Assembly: GCF_014205835.1 (NCBI RefSeq)
Contig: NZ_JACHCQ010000005.1
Coordinates: 150,818 to 209,258, forward strand
Direction of reading: 5' to 3'
Length of the DNA: 58,441 nt
From: Pedobacter sp. AK013
Lineage (GTDB): Bacteria > Bacteroidota > Bacteroidia > Sphingobacteriales > Sphingobacteriaceae
Part shown: one piece after another, positions 6,075 to 13,712 of the stretch
Numbering within the stretch: the first letter of the stretch is position 1
Layout of the letters: every line of letters begins with the position of its first letter
Translations under genes and position numbers: made by a program
Notes under the pieces: generated by a model
Told to the model about the DNA's origin: nothing
Seen by the model: only the letters and a program-made list of their open reading frames with translations
Database searches by the model: none

Positions 6075-7397
6075 ATGAAAAAGGTCGCATTTTATACATT
6101 AGGTTGTAAACTCAATTTCTCCGAAACATCAACAATCGGTCGTTTATTTACCGATGCAGGCTATGCCGTAGTAGAATTTCAGGATCAGGCTGATGTTTAT
6201 GTGATCAATACCTGCTCTGTTACTGAGCATGCTGATAAAAAATGCCGTAAAGTTGTTAAAGAAGCTTTAAAGTATTCTCCAAACGCCTTTGTAACCATTG
6301 TAGGCTGTTATGCCCAATTAAAACCACAGGAAATTGCCGAAATAGAAGGTGTTGATATGGTTTTAGGTGCTGCAGAAAAATTCAGAATCGTTGAATATAT
6401 CACTGACTTAACGAAACAGCCAAAAGCACTCGTTCATCAGCAAAATATAGAGAAAGTTAATCATAACTTTATTGCTTCTTATTCAATTGGCGATAGAACA
6501 CGTACTTTTTTGAAAGTACAGGATGGTTGCGATTACCCTTGTACTTACTGTACCATTCCTTTAGCGCGCGGTGCAAGCCGTAGCGATACCATTGAAAATG
6601 TGGTGAACCGTGCAAAAATGATTGCAGAAAGCGGTGTTAAAGAAATTGTATTAACTGGTGTAAACCTTGGCGATTTCGGAATCAGAAATGGCCAACGCGA
6701 AGACAAATTTTTTGACTTGGTTAAAGCTTTGGATAAAGTAGAAGGAATTGAAAGAATCCGTATTTCATCTATTGAGCCAAATCTGTTAAGCAATGAGATT
6801 ATTCAGTTTGTATCCACTTCGAAAAGATTTGTTCCGCATTTTCATATTCCACTACAATCAGGTTCCGATAAAATTTTGGGTTTGATGCGCCGTCGTTACC
6901 GTAGCGATTTGTATGTAGAGCGTGTGGCCAAAATTAAGGAAGTAATGCCACACTGTTGTATAGGTGTGGATGTAATTGTGGGGTTCCCTGGCGAAACGAA
7001 AGAAGATTTTTTGGATACCTATCAGTTTTTAAACCAACTTGATATTTCTTATTTACACGTATTTACTTACTCTGAGCGCGAATTAACAGCCGCAGCCGAA
7101 ATGAAGGGGGTTGTGGCAGGAAGTGAGCGTAATGAGCGTAGTAAGATGCTCCATATCTTATCTGATAAAAAACGTAGAGCTTTCTACGAATCTCAAATTG
7201 GTGCTGAAGCTGAAGTACTTTTCGAAGCTGATCAGAAATCGGGTTACATGCATGGTTTTACAAAAAACTATGTAAAAGTACGCGCCAAATACGATCCGGT
7301 TATGGTAAATGAATTGAAAGCAGTTAAGCTTTTAGAAATTACTGCCGATGGAGAAGTAGAAGTGGCCGAATTGGAAACCACTCCCATACATCATTAG
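6075..7397 (+). CDS. mtaB: tRNA t6A37 methylthiotransferase MtaB
   Basis: 440 residues. MtaB is a radical-SAM enzyme that adds a methylthio group to t6A at position 37 of tRNA. The N-terminal UPF0004 domain carries the three ligands of the auxiliary [4Fe-4S] cluster: C11 (LGCKLN), C47 (INTCSV) and C78 (VGCYAQ). The radical-SAM motif CDYPCTYC gives C152, C156 and C159. A TRAM-like RNA-binding segment closes the protein. The LGCKLNFSE start and SVTEHADKKCRK favour MtaB over MiaB or RimO. Start chosen by the family N-terminus and the upstream -7 element. Confidence 0.9.
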   Translation: MKKVAFYTLGCKLNFSETSTIGRLFTDAGYAVVEFQDQADVYVINTCSVTEHADKKCRKVVKEALKYSPNAFVTIVGCYAQLKPQEIAEIEGVDMVLGAAEKFRIVEYITDLTKQPKALVHQQNIEKVNHNFIASYSIGDRTRTFLKVQDGCDYPCTYCTIPLARGASRSDTIENVVNRAKMIAESGVKEIVLTGVNLGDFGIRNGQREDKFFDLVKALDKVEGIERIRISSIEPNLLSNEIIQFVSTSKRFVPHFHIPLQSGSDKILGLMRRRYRSDLYVERVAKIKEVMPHCCIGVDVIVGFPGETKEDFLDTYQFLNQLDISYLHVFTYSERELTAAAEMKGVVAGSERNERSKMLHILSDKKRRAFYESQIGAEAEVLFEADQKSGYMHGFTKNYVKVRAKYDPVMVNELKAVKLLEITADGEVEVAELETTPIHH

Positions 7398-7445
7398 TTT
7401 AGTCTGGAGTCTTCAGCCTGAAGTTTTCAGTCAAATTGCCTTTAC

Positions 7446-7563
7446 TGTCATTCTGAATGTAGTGAAGAATCTTTTACCTATTAAAGGTTAAACCGTTGAA
7501 AGGGTTTATATAATAAAATATTTACCATCACAATATAGATCCTTCAGTGCGTTCAGGATGACA
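7446..7563. repeat. REP-like inverted repeat (TGTCATTCTGAA...TTCAGGATGACA)
   Basis: The ends are imperfect inverted repeats: TGTCATTCTGAATGTAGTGA at the left and a matching CAGTGCGTTCAGGATGACA at the right, with an AT-rich centre of about 75 bp. The same termini recur at 37409-37499, and related ones at 9948-10042. It lies in the gene-free stretch 7398-7947, which otherwise holds only the element at 7651-7760 and the lgt promoter. Confidence 0.65.
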
Positions 7564-7650
7564 AATGGGTGAAAAAGGAATACTGGTTTTGGAATCTGTC
7601 ATTTTAATACTTAATAATTCCCCAAGAACTTCTGCAATAAGTTAATTAAA

Positions 7651-7760
7651 CCTGATCGGAGCGGGCACGAATCCCGATTTAAGCACTGCTTTTTGCTTTT
7701 TTATGGTGTGCTTGCTTGTTTCACAGGTTTTCAATCGGGAGAGTAAAGCGGAGAGCAGGG
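7651..7760. repeat. Imperfect inverted repeat element, possible small RNA or REP unit
   Basis: Arms CCTGATCGGAGCGGGCACGA/ATCCCGATT at the left and AATCGGGAG/AGTAAAGCGGAGAGCAGGG at the right flank a T-rich centre. The arms are partly complementary to each other (CCTG/CAGG, CCGATT/AATCGG) and clearly more GC-rich than the surroundings. This looks like a second family of dispersed palindromic element, unlike the TGTCATTCTGAA family, but only one copy is in the window. Confidence 0.4.
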
Positions 7761-7947
7761 CTGAAATAACCGATGAAACATGGTACTATGCTTTTCAAAA
7801 ACAAAAAAAGAGTTTTTTTTAACTTTCAATTATCTATTTTGGTTATTCAGCTGGGAGTTTGAAGCCTTTCCTCTTTAGTCTTTAAGCTTTGGTTTTAAAT
7901 CTTTCAGCTTTGGTCTTTCTTTCCTATCTTCGCAACAAACTATTTGT

Positions 7948-9099
7948 ATGTTTCCTACCGTTTCACATTTTTTAGAATACTTATTCGGTATTAATTTACC
8001 GCTTCCATTTAATACTTTTGGCGTTTTTGTAGCACTGGCATTTGTTGCTGGTTACTGGGCTTTTACCAAAGAGCTTAAGCGTAAGGAAGCTTTGGGCATA
8101 CTCCACCCAATTAAAAAGACAATTGTGGTTGGTAAACCAGCTACTACATCAGAGTTGATCATGAATGGTCTTTTTGGTTTTGTTATTGGCTATAAATTGG
8201 TTTATGCACTATTAAACTATAAACTTTTTGTAAATGATGCACAGTCGATTTTAATGTCGACCAAAGGAAACATAATTGGTGGTTTATTGTTTGCCGGTTT
8301 GTTCGCCTATTGGGATTATACCGAAAAGAATAAACATAAATTAGATAAACCAAAAGAAACACAGGTAACCATTCACCCATACCAAACGATGAGTAATTTG
8401 ATTGTTTGGGCGGCTATTTGGGGCTTTTTAGGGGCAAAATTCTTCGATAATTTAGAGTATTGGGATGATTTTGTTCAACACCCTATCGAGCGGTTATTAT
8501 CGTTTAGTGGTTTAACTTTTTATGGTGGTTTAATTTGTGGCGGCGCGGCCGTATTAATTATCGCTAAAAGAAATGGAATTAAGCCTTTGCATATGCTTGA
8601 CGTTGGTGGGCCTGGAATGATGCTGGCTTATGCGGTAGGTCGAATCGGTTGCCACTTAGCTGGCGATGGAGACTGGGGTATTGTAAATTCAAATCCAAAA
8701 CCATTTTCCTGGCTTCCAGATTGGTTGTGGTCTTATAAATACCCGAACAACGTAGTAGGTGAAGGTATTCCGATTCCTGGTTGTACCGGTAAGTTTTGTA
8801 ACGAATTGGCACAAGGCGTATACCCAACACCGATTTACGAAGTAATTATCTGTTTAATCCTTTTTGCCTTTTTATGGCGCATCAGAGATAAAATAAAAGC
8901 ACCAGGTTTAATGTTTGGGATTTACATGATCTTAAACGGTATTGAGCGTTTCTGTATCGAATTAATCCGTGTAAACTCAAAATATCATGTTTTTGGCTTA
9001 CCACCTTTTACGCAGGCAGAAATGATATCTACTTTTCTTGTTGTAGGTGGCATCGCACTAAGTGCCTATGCTTTAAGGAACAAGAATCAACTGGCTTAA
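7948..9099 (+). CDS. lgt: Prolipoprotein diacylglyceryl transferase Lgt
   Basis: 383 residues, longer than the roughly 290 of E. coli Lgt but normal for this phylum. It transfers diacylglycerol from phosphatidylglycerol to the lipobox cysteine of prolipoproteins in the inner membrane. Visible marks are several hydrophobic helices, the signature GRIGCHLAGDGDWG (residues about 231-244, containing the essential Arg), TPIYEV and a final NGIERFCIELIRVN with QAEMIS. It serves the many lipoproteins in this window. TATCTTCG at 7925-7932 is a near -7 element giving a very short leader. Confidence 0.92.
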   Translation: MFPTVSHFLEYLFGINLPLPFNTFGVFVALAFVAGYWAFTKELKRKEALGILHPIKKTIVVGKPATTSELIMNGLFGFVIGYKLVYALLNYKLFVNDAQSILMSTKGNIIGGLLFAGLFAYWDYTEKNKHKLDKPKETQVTIHPYQTMSNLIVWAAIWGFLGAKFFDNLEYWDDFVQHPIERLLSFSGLTFYGGLICGGAAVLIIAKRNGIKPLHMLDVGGPGMMLAYAVGRIGCHLAGDGDWGIVNSNPKPFSWLPDWLWSYKYPNNVVGEGIPIPGCTGKFCNELAQGVYPTPIYEVIICLILFAFLWRIRDKIKAPGLMFGIYMILNGIERFCIELIRVNSKYHVFGLPPFTQAEMISTFLVVGGIALSAYALRNKNQLA

Positions 9100-9149
9100 A
9101 CTTTAATAAGTTCATTTTTAATCCAATACGCCTCGTTTGTTAAATAGCT

Positions 9150-9938
9150 ATGAATTACGAATTATTATGCAATAAGATAATCTCTATTGTTAAACTCACC
9201 GGAAATTTTATCCGCAAAGAGTCGATGCAATTCGATGCCCAAAAAATTGAATATAAAGGGTTAAATGATATGGTTTCTTATGTTGATAAAACAGCAGAAC
9301 AGAAACTGGTTCAAAACCTCGAGAAATTAATTCCCGATGCAGGTTTTATAACTGAAGAGAAAACCATCAATAGAACAGGCAAAACTTATACCTGGATCAT
9401 TGATCCCTTAGACGGTACCACTAATTTTATCCACGGTATTCCAACCTACGGCATTAGCGTGGCGCTTTATGAAGATGGATTACCTGTAATTGGTGTGGTT
9501 TACGAATTAAATAGGGGAGAAATGTTTTATTCGTATAAAGGAGGACCTGCGCTTATGAATAAAAAAGAAATTAGGGTTTCTATCAATCCTGATCTAAAGT
9601 CGAGTTTATTGGCTACAGGTTTTCCATATTATCAGTTTGATAAACAGCCTCAATATTTAAAATTATTGACGGAAATGATGCAGAAAAGCCATGGCGTGCG
9701 TAGAATTGGTGCGGCGGCAATAGATCTGGTATATACAGCCTGTGGACGTTTTGATGCCTTTTTTGAGTATAATCTGCAGCAATGGGATTTTGCAGCTGGA
9801 TGCTTTATTGTTCAGCAGGCAGGTGGAGAAGTGTATGATTTTTCGGGTGGAAATGATTATTTTACGAAAAGGGAGATATTGGCCACCAATGGTAAACTAA
9901 CTGCTGAAATGTTGGAAGCGATTAAAAAGTATTTTTGA
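9150..9938 (+). CDS. suhB: Inositol monophosphatase family protein
   Basis: 262 residues, normal length. The Mg2+-dependent phosphatase motifs are complete: TEEKT, WIIDPLDGTTNFIHG (about residues 88-102) and QQWDFAAGCFIVQQAGG near the C-terminus. Substrates may be inositol-1-phosphate or related sugar phosphates. The gene follows lgt in the same direction at a 50-bp distance. It is convergent with the NifU-like gene, with a bidirectional terminator at 10061-10091. The gene name follows the family and is not proof of SuhB function. Confidence 0.88.
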   Translation: MNYELLCNKIISIVKLTGNFIRKESMQFDAQKIEYKGLNDMVSYVDKTAEQKLVQNLEKLIPDAGFITEEKTINRTGKTYTWIIDPLDGTTNFIHGIPTYGISVALYEDGLPVIGVVYELNRGEMFYSYKGGPALMNKKEIRVSINPDLKSSLLATGFPYYQFDKQPQYLKLLTEMMQKSHGVRRIGAAAIDLVYTACGRFDAFFEYNLQQWDFAAGCFIVQQAGGEVYDFSGGNDYFTKREILATNGKLTAEMLEAIKKYF

Positions 9939-9947
9939 TAATCGTAA

Positions 9948-10042
9948 CGTCACCCTGACCTGTAGCGAAGCGGAAAGCTACGAAGTAAATTTATTTCAGG
10001 GTCTAACCTATCAGAAGATGCTGAAATAAATTCAGCATGACG
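9948..10042. repeat. REP-like inverted repeat, divergent copy
   Basis: Begins CGTCACCCTGA and ends TTCAGCATGACG, an inverted pair of the CGTCA/TGACG type. An inner pair TTTATTTCAG / CTGAAATAAA also matches. Located just after the phosphatase gene and before the terminator. Confidence 0.6.
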
Positions 10043-10060
10043 AGAAAAGAAGATCGAATA

Positions 10061-10091
10061 AAAAAGGTCCCGATTCTCATCAGGACCTTTT
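10061..10091. terminator. Bidirectional intrinsic terminator
   Basis: Stem AAAAGGTCC / GGACCTTTT with a 12-base loop, A-rich on one side and T-rich on the other. It separates the convergent phosphatase and NifU-like genes. Confidence 0.8.
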
Positions 10092-10121
10092 CACTATATA
10101 TACTATGAAAAATGCACAATT

Positions 10122-10673
10122 TTAAAGCGCTTCTGAAACTACTTCTGTAACTTCGGGTACCATTCTCTGCAATAAGTTTTGGATTCCTGATTTAAGCGTA
10201 ATAGTAGATGATGGACAGCCACTGCAAGAGCCACGTAGCTCTACCGTAACCACACCTTCATCAAAAGATTTGTATGTAATTGCACCACCATCCTGTTCAA
10301 CAGCAGGGCGTACATAATCGTGCAGAATCTGTTGAATTTTGACTTCAGTTTCTGTGCCTTCAAAAGTAGGCGCTTCCTCGGCAGTTGCTTCTTTAATTTT
10401 TAATTCAGATTCTACAGCTCCCTTTACAAATTCTTTTAGAATGGCTTCAATATCAGTCCATTCTGCATCTTCTGTTTTGGTAATGGTAACAAAATTACTG
10501 GCGAAAAAAACACCAGAAACAAAGTTGAACTTAAATAACTCTTTAGCAAAAGGCGAATGTTCTGCACTCTCTTTAGTCGCAAAATCCTCACTGCCATTTA
10601 TTAACAGCTTGTTTACCATAAATTTCATGGTAGCTGGATTTGGAGTCTGTTCTGTATATACGTTAATCGTCAT
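10122..10673 (-). CDS. NifU-like Fe-S cluster carrier
   Basis: 183 residues. An N-terminal Nfu-N domain (TEQTPNPATMKF through FVSGVFFASNFVTITK) is followed by a short acidic linker and a NifU C-terminal domain with YVRPAVEQDGGAI and the cluster-binding CxxC (RGSCSGCPSST, around residue 155). This architecture, Nfu-N plus NifU, belongs to carriers that pass [4Fe-4S] clusters to apo-enzymes. MtaB, a double-cluster enzyme nearby, would be a typical client (inference). CAAAATTA at 10695-10702 is TAATTTTG on the coding strand, a -7 element. Confidence 0.88.
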   Translation of the reverse strand: MTINVYTEQTPNPATMKFMVNKLLINGSEDFATKESAEHSPFAKELFKFNFVSGVFFASNFVTITKTEDAEWTDIEAILKEFVKGAVESELKIKEATAEEAPTFEGTETEVKIQQILHDYVRPAVEQDGGAITYKSFDEGVVTVELRGSCSGCPSSTITLKSGIQNLLQRMVPEVTEVVSEAL

Positions 10674-10760
10674 GTCTTAATCAATTTGAATAAACAAAAT
10701 TAACAATTAGTCACTAATAAAACCCTTATTAGCTGTCTGCTTAACGTCAATTTAATTTGA

Positions 10761-12107
10761 CTAGAAAACGCCAGTATAATTAAATGGTGTAATGGTTCTC
10801 AATTGCACTTTTATAGCTTCCGAAACCGCTAACCCTTCAATAAATTCGGCAATGCTTGCTGCATTAATTTTTGTGTTTGTTCTGGTTAATTCTTTTAAGG
10901 CTTCGTAAGGGTTAGGATAATTCTCTCTTCTTAAAACCGTTTGAATAGCCTCGGCAACAACTGCCCAGTTTTCATCTAAATCGGCATGTAAGGCGGCTTC
11001 ATTTAACAAAATCTTGTTTAATCCACGTAAAGTAGAATTTATAGCAATTAAAGTATGTCCAAAAGGAACACCTACATTTCTTAAAACAGTTGAGTCGGTT
11101 AAGTCTCGCTGTAATCGCGAGATTGGTAATTTAGCAGCGAAAAACTCGAACAAAGCATTGGCAATTCCAGCATTTCCTTCCGCATTTTCGAAATCGATTG
11201 GGTTAACCTTGTGTGGCATAGCTGATGAACCAATTTCTCCGGCTTTTATTTTCTGTTTGAAATAGTTTTTAGAAATATATGTCCATATATCTCTATCTAA
11301 ATCTATAATAATGTTATTTATACGTTTTAAAGCATCGCATTGTGCTGCAAATTGATCGTAATGTTCAATCTGTGTAGTGTGTTGCGCACGGGTTAAACCC
11401 AAAGTTTCGTTAACAAACTGGTTAGAAAAATTAATCCAGTTTACTGCCGGATAAGCAATGAAGTGCGCATTGAAGTTTCCGGTAGCGCCACCAAATTTTG
11501 CGCTATTAGGGATGTTCTTTAAATTCTCTACCTGAATAGCCAAACGTTCGGCGAAAACCAAAAACTCTTTACCTAATTTGGTAGGAGAAGCCGGCTGTCC
11601 ATGTGTATGCGCCAACATAGGAATATCCTTCCACTCGATTGCCAGCGCATTTATTTTTTCAATTAGACTGTTAATTGCTGGGTAATAGCTGTCATTCAAG
11701 GCCAATTTTATTGAATATGGAATGGCCGTGTTATTAATATCCTGAGAGGTTAAACCAAAATGGATAAACTCTTTATAGTTTTGAAGAGATAAGGTATCGA
11801 ATTTATTTTTGATAAAATATTCAACAGCTTTAACATCATGATTGGTTACTTTTTCAGTTTCTTTAATTTCTAAAGCATCAGCTTCTGAGAAATTTTCGTG
11901 GATTTTGCGTAATTCAGCATAAAGATTTCGGTCAAAATTTTCTAAGCCGGGCAAGTTGATTTCGCAAAGTGCGATAAAGTATTCGATTTCTACAAAAACA
12001 CGGTATTTGATCAAGGCTTCTTCGGAAAAGTAAGCAGCTAAACTTTCGGTAGTTTTTCTGTAACGACCATCAACCGGTGAAATAGCTTGTAGTGATGTTA
12101 AATTCAT
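10761..12107 (-). CDS. purB: Adenylosuccinate lyase PurB
   Basis: 448 residues. Catalyses two fumarate-releasing steps of purine synthesis (SAICAR to AICAR, adenylosuccinate to AMP). The superfamily signature SSAMPHKVNPIDFENAEGN is intact, as are HGQPASPTKLGKE and the N-terminal SPVDGRYR typical of the long bacterial PurB. It is monocistronic; CAAATTTA at 12130-12137 reads TAAATTTG on the coding strand and can serve as a -7 element. Confidence 0.93.
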   Translation of the reverse strand: MNLTSLQAISPVDGRYRKTTESLAAYFSEEALIKYRVFVEIEYFIALCEINLPGLENFDRNLYAELRKIHENFSEADALEIKETEKVTNHDVKAVEYFIKNKFDTLSLQNYKEFIHFGLTSQDINNTAIPYSIKLALNDSYYPAINSLIEKINALAIEWKDIPMLAHTHGQPASPTKLGKEFLVFAERLAIQVENLKNIPNSAKFGGATGNFNAHFIAYPAVNWINFSNQFVNETLGLTRAQHTTQIEHYDQFAAQCDALKRINNIIIDLDRDIWTYISKNYFKQKIKAGEIGSSAMPHKVNPIDFENAEGNAGIANALFEFFAAKLPISRLQRDLTDSTVLRNVGVPFGHTLIAINSTLRGLNKILLNEAALHADLDENWAVVAEAIQTVLRRENYPNPYEALKELTRTNTKINAASIAEFIEGLAVSEAIKVQLRTITPFNYTGVF

Positions 12108-12188
12108 TATGCTGATTATATTTTTGCCGCAAATTTACTACAATTGGTGGATTTTAAGGTCTTGATCTCTATAAATTAGTATAAATAA

Positions 12189-12217
12189 AAAAGGCCTTAG
12201 AATTTCTAAGGCCTTTT
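12189..12217 (-). terminator. Terminator of lipoprotein gene 1
   Basis: Stem AAAAGGCCTTAGA / TCTAAGGCCTTTT with a 3-base loop, followed on the minus strand by T-rich sequence. It closes the first lipoprotein gene and also insulates purB. Confidence 0.8.
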
Positions 12218-12233
12218 GCAGTAATGATTGAAA

Positions 12234-12431
12234 CTATTTTTTAGTTGTATCTTTTACTGTAGTGTCTTTAACGGTTGTATCTTTCACAGTAGTGTCTTTC
12301 ACTGTAGTATCTACAACTGTAGAATCAACTTTAGATGAATCTGCTGCACCATCTTTTTTTTCTGATTTACATGCAACAACAGATAGAGATAAAGCTAGAG
12401 CTAAAAAGCCCAATTTAAATGCGTTTTTCAT
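12234..12431 (-). CDS. Thr/Lys/Asp-rich mini-lipoprotein, paralog 1
   Basis: 65 residues. The signal MKNAFKLGFLALALSLSVVAC ends at a lipobox cysteine (C21) and is nearly identical in all four paralogs. The mature part is low-complexity and shrinks to a perfect VKDTT repeat (five near-identical VKDTT/VVDTT units), the most repetitive of the set. No fold or enzyme motif is visible; it is probably an extended, disordered lipoprotein of the cell envelope. It has its own ECF-type promoter (12476-12504) and terminator. Likely part of the regulon of the sigma factor at 13713. Confidence 0.75.
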   Translation of the reverse strand: MKNAFKLGFLALALSLSVVACKSEKKDGAADSSKVDSTVVDTTVKDTTVKDTTVKDTTVKDTTKK

Positions 12432-12475
12432 TTTTTTTAATTTTGTTTGGTTCTAAAAATTAATTATTTTACTAA

Positions 12476-12504
12476 TTTATACAAAAAAGTTAGAAAAGTA
12501 ACCC
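12476..12504 (-). promoter_or_regulatory. ECF-type promoter of lipoprotein gene 1
   Basis: On the minus strand: GGGTTAC (12498-12504), 15 bp, GTATAAA (12476-12482). One base differs from the GTATTAA of the other copies. The ATG is 44 bp downstream. Confidence 0.7.
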
Positions 12505-12519
12505 AATGCTATTAAATAA

Positions 12520-12550
12520 AAAAGGTCGCGAAATGAAATAGCGACCTTTT
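12520..12550 (-). terminator. Terminator of lipoprotein gene 2
   Basis: Stem AAAAGGTCGC / GCGACCTTTT with an 11-base loop, directly between paralog 2 and the promoter of paralog 1. Confidence 0.8.
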
Positions 12551-12571
12551 TTTTATAATTACTTAATTAAA

Positions 12572-12793
12572 CTAGTGTTTTACTTCGGTTTTTTCTGTTT
12601 TAGTTTTAACAGTAGTGTCTTTTACTGTAGAATCTTTTACAAGTGTATCAACTTTCGTTGTATCGGTAACAATTGTAGAAGAATCTGTAACTGTTGTGTC
12701 GGCGCCATCAGCTTTTTTACCTGATTCACCACAAGCAGCCACTGTTAAAGATAAAGCTAGGGCTAAAAAGCCTAATTTGAATGCATTTTTCAT
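12572..12793 (-). CDS. Thr/Lys/Asp-rich mini-lipoprotein, paralog 2
   Basis: 73 residues. Same signal peptide as its paralogs but ending SLTVAAC (C21), with a slightly different mature start (GESGKKADGAD). The body is rich in DTT, DSST and VKDTTVK and ends TEKTEVKH, the same tail as paralog 3. Own promoter (12826-12854) and own terminator. Function unknown; probably co-regulated with the other three by the nearby sigma factor. Confidence 0.75.
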   Translation of the reverse strand: MKNAFKLGFLALALSLTVAACGESGKKADGADTTVTDSSTIVTDTTKVDTLVKDSTVKDTTVKTKTEKTEVKH

Positions 12794-12825
12794 GTTAATA
12801 TATGTTTTAGGGTTAATATATACTA

Positions 12826-12854
12826 TTAATACCCAAAATATAAAAAGGTAACCC
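12826..12854 (-). promoter_or_regulatory. ECF-type promoter of lipoprotein gene 2
   Basis: On the minus strand: GGGTTAC (12848-12854), 15 bp, GTATTAA (12826-12832). The ATG is 32 bp downstream. Confidence 0.75.
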
Positions 12855-12871
12855 CCATGTTTTTTATAAAT

Positions 12872-12910
12872 AAAAAAGCCTTTGAAAAATAGATTTCCAA
12901 AGGCTTTTTT
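12872..12910 (-). terminator. Terminator of lipoprotein gene 3
   Basis: Stem AAAAAAGCCTTTG / CAAAGGCTTTTTT with a 13-base loop, between paralog 3 and the promoter of paralog 2. Confidence 0.8.
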
Positions 12911-12925
12911 TATAAGTAAGTTAGA

Positions 12926-13144
12926 CTAGTGTTTAACTTCAGTTTTTTCTGTAGTAGTTTTTACAGTTGTATCTTTTACTGTAGAATCTTTTACTACAGT
13001 ATCTTTTTTAGTAGTATCAGTAATTACAGTTGAAGAATCAGTAGCTGTAGTATCAGCACCTTCTGCTTTTTTCTCTGAGTTACAAGCAACAACTGATAAA
13101 GATAAAGCTAAAGCTAAAAAGCCTAATTTGAATGCATTTTTCAT
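12926..13144 (-). CDS. Thr/Lys/Asp-rich mini-lipoprotein, paralog 3
   Basis: 72 residues. Signal ends SLSVVAC (C21), then NSEKKAEGADTT and a Thr/Lys/Asp-rich body (TDTTKKDTVVKDSTVKDTT) ending TEKTEVKH. It is closest to paralog 4, and the first 20 codons are almost identical to it at the DNA level, which suggests recent duplication or gene conversion. Own promoter (13182-13210) and terminator. Confidence 0.75.
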   Translation of the reverse strand: MKNAFKLGFLALALSLSVVACNSEKKAEGADTTATDSSTVITDTTKKDTVVKDSTVKDTTVKTTTEKTEVKH

Positions 13145-13181
13145 TTTTGAGTATTTTTTAAGTAATTAATTAATTTACCTC

Positions 13182-13210
13182 TTAATACGGGTAAATGGAA
13201 AAGGTAACCC
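13182..13210 (-). promoter_or_regulatory. ECF-type promoter of lipoprotein gene 3
   Basis: On the minus strand: GGGTTAC (13204-13210), 15 bp, GTATTAA (13182-13188). The ATG is 37 bp downstream. Confidence 0.75.
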
Positions 13211-13240
13211 AACAAATTAAAAAAAAATGAAATAAAAATA

Positions 13241-13274
13241 AAAAAGGCCTTAAAACTTAATTTAAGGCCTTTTT
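13241..13274 (-). terminator. Terminator of lipoprotein gene 4
   Basis: Stem AAAAAGGCCTTAAA / TTTAAGGCCTTTTT with a 6-base loop. Confidence 0.8.
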
Positions 13275-13291
13275 TGTATGTTAAAGTTAGA

Positions 13292-13510
13292 CTAGTGTTT
13301 AACTTCAGTTGTAGTAGTTGTAGTTTTTACAGCTGTATCTTTAACTGTAGAATCTTTAACTGTAGTATCTTTTTTAGTAGTATCAGTGATTACAGTTGAA
13401 GAATCAGTTAAAGTTGTATCAGCACCTTCAGCTTTTTTTTCTGATTTACAAGCAACAACTGATAAAGATAAAGCTAAAGCTAAAAAGCCTAATTTGAATG
13501 CATTTTTCAT
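13292..13510 (-). CDS. Thr/Lys/Asp-rich mini-lipoprotein, paralog 4
   Basis: 72 residues, the copy nearest the sigma gene and divergent from it. Signal ends SLSVVAC (C21), followed by KSEKKAEGADTT and a body of DTT/DSS/VKD units ending TTTTTTEVKH. No structured domain visible. Its promoter (13542-13570) faces away from the first sigma promoter (13612), so both directions are served from one short control region. Confidence 0.75.
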   Translation of the reverse strand: MKNAFKLGFLALALSLSVVACKSEKKAEGADTTLTDSSTVITDTTKKDTTVKDSTVKDTAVKTTTTTTEVKH

Positions 13511-13541
13511 TTTTGAATTTTTTTAAGTAATTAATTTCTTA

Positions 13542-13570
13542 TTAATGCCGCAAAGGTAAAAAGGTAACCC
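13542..13570 (-). promoter_or_regulatory. ECF-type promoter of lipoprotein gene 4
   Basis: On the minus strand: GGGTTAC (13564-13570), 15 bp, GCATTAA (13542-13548). One base differs from the consensus. A vegetative-like TACCTTTG also lies in the spacer, so basal expression is possible. The ATG is 31 bp downstream. Confidence 0.7.
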
Positions 13571-13611
13571 GACAATTTAGAAAAAAGTTAAAATATTTTT
13601 TTTTGAGATTT

Positions 13612-13641
13612 GGGTTACCGTTTGCTTTAAGTTTGTATTAA
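13612..13641 (+). promoter_or_regulatory. Distal ECF-type promoter of sigma gene
   Basis: GGGTTAC (13612-13618), 16 bp, GTATTAA (13635-13641). The spacer is one base longer than in the other five copies. It lies about 72 bp upstream of the GTG start and would give a normal leader. Confidence 0.65.
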
Positions 13642-13680
13642 GCAATTATAGCAGCTATAAATATTTTTTTGTCTAATATT

Positions 13681-13709
13681 GGGTTACTATTTATAGAAAA
13701 ATGTATTAA
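13681..13709 (+). promoter_or_regulatory. Proximal ECF-type promoter at sigma gene start
   Basis: GGGTTAC (13681-13687), 15 bp, GTATTAA (13703-13709). The -10 element ends 3 bp before the GTG at 13713, so a transcript from here would be leaderless or lack the start codon. Confidence 0.65.
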
Positions 13710-13712
13710 CTA

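Noticed and set aside
7240..7270. GGGTTAC word inside mtaB, and another near 40083 in the response regulator
   Set aside because: Neither has GTATTAA at the required distance, and both lie in coding sequence away from gene starts.
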